This document shows, one piece after another, positions 45,656 through 64,000 of a DNA stretch of 64,000 bases. Both the position numbers and the translations under genes were made by a program. Origin of the DNA: Ascidia mentula (Eukaryota > Chordata > Ascidiacea > Phlebobranchia > Ascidiidae); contig OX387197.1 of NCBI GenBank assembly GCA_947561715.1, forward strand, positions 3,539,001-3,603,000, given 5' to 3'. Below the pieces are notes generated by a model. It worked only from the letters and a program-made list of their open reading frames with translations. It was not told the origin of the DNA and ran no database searches. How positions within the stretch are numbered: the stretch's first letter is position 1; the number at the start of each line of letters is the position of its first letter.

Positions 45656-46306
45656 CGGGCGTACCAGCTTAATGTCCATCTGGAGCGCGGTCACAGTTTT
45701 TTGGAATTCTCGAACGCCGATGTCTGCATCCTTTTCCGGTTGTTTTGATTCTGATGGACCTTGAACATCACGACGACACACGCCTAAAACCTGGGACATT
45801 TCCGGTACATGCGTGGACAAAACCATCTGAGCGGCCGTCCAAAAGTCCCGTTTATATTCCAACCGTTGCGGCAGGGACCTGGCCATGTGCTGGTCCAACA
45901 TGCCAACAAAGAGTAATGAATATAAAACCTCATTTTTAATAGTCTCCTCCGTGGGATAAGCCTTGTCGCCAAGAGCTTTTAAAGCATACGCAAAGTCCTT
46001 TATGCTTTCCTGTGGCAACTGCCGCCGGCCAAACAACATTGCGCGTGTTTCATGGAGTCGCGAGTGGTCAGAACCTTGCTTTAGGGCGCTACTAATTAAC
46101 TCATCGTACTTCAGTTGAAAAACATTATTGTCGTTTCCATGAACTAGCCAGCGGAGGTCATCATTAATTGATGTTAAAAAAAGATGACGCTTCACTTCCT
46201 CACTAGCTTTTCACGCTCTCACAGTAAGATTTAAACAAGGAAACAAACTGGCCAACATCTTGTCCCGGTACAAAGCGCGGTGGCGATAAAAACAAATTAA
46301 AAGACA
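45655..46306 (-). pseudogene. gypsy-type gag, disrupted
   Basis: Opens with ATG near 46306 ('MSFNLFLSPPRFVPGQDVGQ'), meets a stop near 46209, then continues in another frame with 'KRHLFLTSINDDLRWL' and helical gag-like sequence to about 45655. Gag forms the particle that packages the element RNA. No capsid residue-level comparison was possible. Confidence 0.7.
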
Positions 46307-47165
46307 TTAAGTTCTCTGAAAGCCGTGTGACCCCTTATAAGCGATAGCAGAGTCCTGGCGTGCTCGCCAAATGTAACCGAAATTAGCTTCTCTCTAAACC
46401 GGCTAACGCCCAGGTTACTCCGCAATAACGGCCTATCGCCAAGACCTGGAGTCACACGACCAAGGTGGCTAGTTTTGTAATAAAATGGAAACGCTAATAG
46501 GTACAAAAGAGTAAAATGGTAAAAGTACGGAAAAAACAACGGTTGTTTTTTTTACAAAAAGGACTTTCCACTGCACATATAGCGTTCACAACAATTACTT
46601 CTCGCCACAACAAAAACAGTGCTTTCTACTCGCCACCACCAGAGAACTGCCTGGCTTTTCGCTTATTATTTCTGCCGCCAGCACTCACACCAATTATCAC
46701 TGCCCACGTTTGCTACGCAAGCTCGGGCGTATAAAAACGAGTAAAATAGAAATAATTACAAATATATTATAAAAGGTGAGTGTAAGTAAACAAAGAAAAA
46801 CATGTGAGTAAAAGTGAAGGTGAAGTGAAAATACAAAAAGAAATAAAGCGTGTGAAAAACAAAACGAACAAAGACGTTTACAGCTGCAGTGATGAGATCC
46901 ATTAGGTCGAAACAGTGGCCCTGTCTGCAGCTCATTATAAAAAATATTTTTTTTGGCAGAAGGACGATGTTACAAAATCAAAAATGTATAACCTGAACTC
47001 ATTCCTTGGACAGTAAATTAGTGTTTGTAATTACACACTTTTTACTTTTACACTTTTTTATAAAAACGAAATGTTCAACCCCGACGCACACACAAAACGC
47101 AAAGGCGGCAAAAGAGATTCATGTTCTTTTTCAATTGATTTTGGTACAAAAACATGACATTTCAT
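46307..47165. other. probable 5' LTR side of the gypsy-type element and flank
   Basis: From 46372 ('TGTAACCGAAATTAGC') rightward lies the expected 5' LTR of the minus-strand element. Its outer limit could not be fixed because no second LTR copy is visible. No host gene recognised. Confidence 0.45.
46880..46936. mobile_element. MITE family M, single arm
   Basis: One arm only, reversed: 'CAGCTGCAGTGATGAGATCC' to 'CCCTGTCTGCAGCTC'. Confidence 0.65.
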
Positions 47166-50100
47166 ATTACACAATTCATATTATTGGCTCTACTTTGCTT
47201 ATCATAACAATAAACATTTAAAATCAAAAATGGCACAAAAGCAAACACATTTAATGGAATAATTTAAAGAAAACTGTCTCAAAACCTACAAATGCATTAA
47301 ATAAGATCAGTATTTCCTTTTCTATCGTTTTCGTTACATGTTTTGCGTAGTGGCAACGCACAAGAACAGGCAATGTAACCAAATTCCACTTCCTCTGTTC
47401 ACACTTTCCAGCTATCACGCCATCGCATTCTCAACAATGCTGGCTGACTGATCAATGGTGCGTAACAATAGACGCCAGATATTTGCTCTTACCCAGTCAA
47501 CCGTGCAACCAAAACAAAATTACGTCACGTAAAAACATAGAATGTTCTAAATTCAATTAGTTTCAGTCAAACTCAATGCATTTGCTGTAAGCTTAAAAAA
47601 TTCACAATTTATGACAAGACTAAATATACATAAGTAATCAACAATTCAGCTGCTAGGAACACATTCTTAATAAATATGAAACTATAAATCCATTCTTTTG
47701 CAAAACCAATGTCGTCTTTTCAGCACCATTGCCACAAAATATTGCCAGAATAACTTGTGCCTTGATTCAAATTGTGAGAAGAAATTAGCAACAATACATA
47801 ACACGTTTTGAAATCCTTGTTTGCGATATCGCATGAATACCTTCTTATTTGTAGCACCGATTCGGCATTGGGCAGGAACCTTAAGATAAAAGAAATGTGG
47901 CGATGCGAAAGCTTTTGGCAAATCACAATCACATTACATCAGGGTGTATTAACTTTTGGTCCATTTAGGTACACAGCGAATTTCACCAAAATAAATAAGT
48001 TCGCAATTACGACTTGTAGGCTCTTGTGGTTTGTAAACCTTTCGCAGGGCCTGGCATTGGGTACACGAACCAAATGTTTAATATGGTCCAACCCTTCACT
48101 TCTCAGTGCCGGAAAAAATTCGATTTATATTTACCCTATATAAATGTTTAAATAGTGTGGGTGATTATTGCCTCATTCGACCTCTGATGTTTCTGGATGA
48201 TCTTCGTGGTGCAAATTCAACAATTTTACTTTTTTTCAACTTATATTTTGTTGACAATTAACTTCTCTGGTTTTTTTGATTGTTTTCACAGCACTGGGCT
48301 TAAAACTAAAGAAAAATACCTGAAAAGACTTTTTCATACCTGAACACGTGCTGGTGGTTACAAACCTAGGTGCTCAGGAATTTGGTCCCCTTAAAGCCGT
48401 GACTCGGCAAGAATGTGTTTAACCGTTTCGTTGCAACACCTGCCTATATAAGTAATATGTTGGTATGTTGTTTTCCAACTGGAAAAGAACGAAAGGTGTT
48501 TCACAAGAAATTTGCTGCGGAGTTCCAAATTTCAAAGTTGTTAACAACAGTTATCAGCATTTTCATATGTAATGAACAAACTTTCGCTTAATATCCAAGC
48601 AATTCCGTGTGATTCCTTCGCAGAATGGTCACAGATAACAACTCAATGGATGCACGCACCGAGACAAGACGTTATTTAAATCTAAACCGCTGCATGCATG
48701 CAACCCTCTCACCGATAGAAACGCGACGAACTAACGACGATCAAATATTGTTCATGTGGAACGAAAAAGGAGTAAATTTTGGTGCAATATTTTGCACGCT
48801 TTTTGGGTTTCTGTGGAATCGGCGAACCCACAACCTGACAAACAACCCCGTGGCAAAAACAATGTGTTGCATCACCTGAAATGATTCATTGGAGCAATAA
48901 CCCACTGTTTTTCATGGGTGCGTGGAAATTTCCAGGGCAAACCGTTATCTCGCCCATGCCCACAAGGATGAATGGCACATGCCTTAGACCGGGTTGTCGG
49001 CAGGATCAGTTTGTTAAACGGAATAGAGTTTGTGTCGAGTGTTGTTAGTGGAGGTGTTCAACGTTGTACAAAGGAAAATCTTAAAGCCATTTACAATCGA
49101 TAAGCAAAATGATCAAAAGAGCGGAATTGTCGGTAGAAGGTTGCATTAATTCTACTTGTTACAGCCGCAATGTTATTGTACAAAGTTAAAATATATTCGC
49201 AAAAGGAAGACGTGAATATTACGGTTGTTTGTGCTAACTATGTGCTGAAACAGTGGATTCGGGCCGCATGCGGATTTTACATTGAATTTAGCTAAAATGC
49301 ATACTATTGGCAAAGTGGCGGTGTCGGACGTCTTTAGATTGACCACCTTCAAAAAAGGGTTCAACAGACGAAAGATTAAAAACTTCTTCAAAATCAGACG
49401 GAGTTCTGAAACGAATCAGATTTTTCGGCATCAAAAAGCTGCGTGCTAATATTTTAGTCCATGTCGATGGTAAGTTCAAGTTAGGTAGAATATCAGAAGT
49501 TCAAATTAAAATATCGGAAGCACGCTCAAAGTTATGGTTTACCAGCCTTTAATCCGAAATCTGTATATCGCGTTATATCTGTGTTATTGTTTTTAATTAT
49601 AGCCCTGCTATAAATATTCACAAGACTGTTGCATCATGCCTAGATCTTCGAAAGAAGTATGTTTGCGTGTGTAATACAAATTTGCACGCAGTGTAAAAGT
49701 GCACAATTATGAACAATATGCTATCTATGTACATATAGGCTGCACCGCTCTGGTGTCAACCTTTCTATTAGTTGATATCTAGTCTTAATTACACTTCTAT
49801 TGGATACCACGGTTGAAGACACAGCATAGAAGCGATCAACCGTTTAGTTGCAGGCTGTTGTTTTGCCCAAATGCCTCTGCACTTACGGCTGCTGTTGTGG
49901 GTCTCGCATTTTTTTCTAACTTTAAAGCGGGGCGCAAAAAAGAAACAGTTGTCACGCTAACCCCAAGGTTTTTGAGGAATTTGTTTCTCTGGCGATTCGG
50001 CGCAAAGTTACCAAGAACCTGGAAACAGAATACATTCCTTGAAGTGAAACGTCATGGTGTTGTCTAGGGCGGCCTGTTTGTACTTTTCAGGGTGAACTGT

Positions 50101-50177
50101 TACCTCACCCATGCCTCACAGGGGTGGCAGACGGATGCCTTTTACTTTGTTCTAGGCGTGTCTGGGTTGTTGCTCGC
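47166..50177. repeat. duplicated block A, copy 2
   Basis: Partner of 19670-22180. It contains ~480 extra bases (48173-48640) absent from copy 1, and abuts block B copy 2 exactly at 'TTGTTGCTCGCA|TATGCATATC'. Confidence 0.75.
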
Positions 50178-51366
50178 ATATGCATATCATTCTCAGATTA
50201 GAGTTAAATTGTAACCAACTTTTGATATTTGGCCATGTTTGCGGCAACTTCTTTTATCGCATTCCCTCCTAGCTTATAATTAAATTTAGTCGAGCGATTA
50301 TCCAAACAAGGAAAACCAAGTATTTACTTCCGCACCTGGAACGTAACTCATGAAACAAAATAATTAGCGCGTAACTTGTAACGCTAAGAATGAATAGAAA
50401 TTAAGTTAAAAACATGTTAGTTGGTCACAAGGTGCTTGCGGGATTCCTTGAAGCATTTGCGAGTTGATGCAAACGCGGGAAAGTTTCTGTTGGTTTGTGC
50501 GTTGTGAAAGCCAAACGAGTAAACCGCTTCGTTTGGTGGTTTCAATATTTGTCAATCGGATGTCAGCCTATACACAGAACGTGTACAAAAAATACAGAAG
50601 AGTGGTCATTAAAGCAAAGTAGCAACAATTAAGACTGCATGGATATTCCACTTTTGAACTTTGTGTGTGGTTCGGATGGTCCCATATTTCAGAAAATCGT
50701 TAATGTGCCAATTTGGAAATATTCGTGTAGATTGCTGCCTATTTTCCGACATAAACGTCCGAAGTTCAGTACGATATCAAGTGTTTTTAGTAGGACAGAG
50801 CAAGCCAGTTTGCTTGTAACAAAAGGTACGTTGAACTTTCGGTGGCTTACCAGCCCAATGTATCGTTTCAAAGTTTGATGCGGAGTGTCTGCCTGCCCCC
50901 TTACTTGACGAAGGGTGGACGGCTCCAGCAAAGTTCATCTATGCATTGTGACAATGTCGTGCACTCGTTTGAAAAGTTTCGTCTGATCTAAAAAGATAAG
51001 ATAAGAAAACAATATAATCTTCATTTGTTACATTAGCAAGTAAAATACTAATGCAATATCGGCACACTCGTTTCGTTATTATCGTATCCGGAATGAGTTG
51101 TTGGGATTGTGTTAATTTGTCCAGGTTTCGCTTATGTTTAGCACAACAATTTACAATACGTTTTCTATATACCAAGCCCGTCAATGTGCGTTACATTCCT
51201 ACTGCTTAACGGATCATAAAACCACCGAAGTTCAGTCACATCCCTGTAGCTTGATGTGTTAAATATGAAACCGCATGATTACTTCCACACATGAGAAAGT
51301 GTGCTGCGTAAGTTTGATGTGTAAAATCACAGCTGACGCTGCTACGACCGTGCGGTTTATGATTTG
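50178..51366. repeat. duplicated block B, copy 2
   Basis: Partner of 40481-41640, ending with the reverse of the gypsy integrase C-terminus ('GGTTTATGATTTGGCCA'). This is a remnant of a second retroelement copy lacking gag and pol. Confidence 0.7.
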
Positions 51367-51645
51367 GCCATTACTGCGGTACCTGCTTTCATCGAATTCC
51401 CTCCTAGCTTATGATTCGATTTACTCGAGCGATTATCCAAACAAGAAAAACCAGGCATTCACTTCCCCACCTGGAAGTTAACAAAATAATCAACGCGTAA
51501 CATGCGACGCTAAGAAATAATAGAAGTTTTAGTAAACAACATATTTGTTCGCCACAAGGTACTCGCGGTCGCCCTAAACGGACTCGGTGTTGGTTAGAAC
51601 TGAACTAATGGTTAATCGCATAAATAAACAGGTTAAATAGACAAT
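51367..51645. repeat. block B, diverged third fragment inserted in copy 2
   Basis: Resembles 40550-40740 ('ATTCCCTCCTAGCTTATGATT', 'GAGCGATTATCCAAACAA') at lower identity. Sequence on both sides ('GATTTGGCCA' and 'AGGAATACATTCGAAAG') is contiguous in the intact element at 41660-41690, so this piece interrupts it. Confidence 0.6.
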
Positions 51646-52097
51646 GTAAAGGAATACATTCGAAAGAGCATGCGGTTTGAGCATAAAAAGACTGGCCCAT
51701 ACTGTTGTTAACATTTTCATGTTTGAAAAACGTTTCGGCAAAAAGCTGACCTGACCGACGCGGTTTGGTTTGATGATTTTAATTTCTTTGTTTTGCGGTT
51801 CATGTATAAATAAGCACACGAGTAAAAAAACACTGTGGCCAAGATGTTTGCTGCTTTCCAGTATCGGCAAGTGAAAGGAGCTTGAAACTAAATCCTGTAG
51901 CACAGTGCTGTTGCCAAAGGGTATATAACTTATAAAAGGTGTATATAACTCTATATGACCAACTTCATTAGGATATAGGAGTATGTTCTCGGGTCTCCCG
52001 TAAGTCTCAAAACACAGCCAAACTTTGGTGTTTCAATTGTTTCAGGTTTGATAGCATTTTTCATTTTAGTGTATCAGAAGTCGGACACTAACTTGGT
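51646..52097. other. 5' flank of array B
   Basis: No gene recognised. The last ~50 bases share 'GTCGGAC' and 'ACTTGGTATGAAGGTT' with the flank of array A. Confidence 0.45.
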
Positions 52098-63911
<11,814 letters not shown>

Positions 63912-64000
63912 GTAAGTTGTCATTGAATTAATAACAACTGGAATTAAACAACACGCATTATTTATTCTATTGAAGTTTAAAGAAAAGTGTACATCGGCAT

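Larger units (their letters stand above)
41534..46306 (-). mobile_element. Ty3/gypsy-type LTR retrotransposon, frameshifted copy
   Basis: Minus-strand gag, protease, reverse transcriptase, RNase H and integrase appear in the Ty3/gypsy order. Reading frame breaks occur near 46209 (gag), 45655 (gag/nucleocapsid), 45234-45203 (inside protease) and near 42180 (integrase). A gypsy-like primer-binding sequence ('TTTGGCGAGCACGCC' on the minus strand) lies at about 46357-46371, so the 5' LTR should begin at 46372. No matching LTR copy was found at the 3' side, so the element is incomplete or rearranged. Some frame changes (gag/pol) may be programmed, but four breaks argue for an inactive copy. Confidence 0.88.

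Noticed and set aside
42135..45764. Plus-strand open frames opposite the gypsy-type pol and gag genes
   Set aside because: Antisense shadows of coding sequence with no family motif.

Overview
The window is animal nuclear DNA: spliced genes with GT/AG introns, cassette exons of 45-250 bases, AT-rich introns, miniature inverted-repeat elements and a Ty3/gypsy-type retrotransposon. Gene content (a NEK9-type kinase, CUB/LDLa/trypsin proteins) and moderately compact introns suggest an invertebrate deuterostome, quite possibly a tunicate. The taxonomic guess is inference; nothing in the window proves it. Exon calls below come from manual reading of splice sites, phase and family motifs.

Layout. 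1-971 (minus): 5' part of a tyrosine-kinase-like (TKL/RIPK-like) protein kinase with a non-RD catalytic loop. 1488-3839: a degenerate element with ~370-base inverted ends around a broken, spliced SGNH-hydrolase-like gene. 5460-19186 (minus): one large NEK9-type gene, at least 27 coding exons and 1,231 codons. It has an N-terminal DUF4347-like region, a NEK kinase, RCC1 repeats, a Ser/Arg-rich tail and a coiled coil. 19444-23920: a MITE, a duplicated repeat block and intergenic DNA. 23921-39754 (plus): three tandem CUB-LDLa-trypsin cassettes. 39755-52097: repeat-rich DNA holding a frameshifted gypsy-type element (minus) and two duplicated blocks. 52098 to the window end (plus): a second array of the same cassettes, cut by the window edge.

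Main result. In the first array only the first cassette has a signal-peptide exon and only the last is followed by a hydrophobic C-terminal exon and stop. All cassettes begin and end in phase 1, and every internal junction stays in frame. Splicing all listed exons gives 4,305 coding bases, exactly 1,435 codons including the stop. The simplest reading is one polyserase-like gene for a secreted, C-terminally anchored protein with three CUB-LDLa-protease units, each with a complete His/Asp/Ser triad and its own activation site. The second array repeats this plan with a different inter-unit junction. Remnants of intron 1 and of the intron before the tail exon are fused between units, with MITE copies beside them, which suggests how the cassettes multiplied.

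The two arrays probably encode trypsin-like proteases for extracellular proteolysis (defence, fertilisation or development are all possible for this architecture). The NEK9-type gene is expected to act in mitotic and centrosomal signalling. The kinase at the left edge and the mobile elements have no evident functional link to them.
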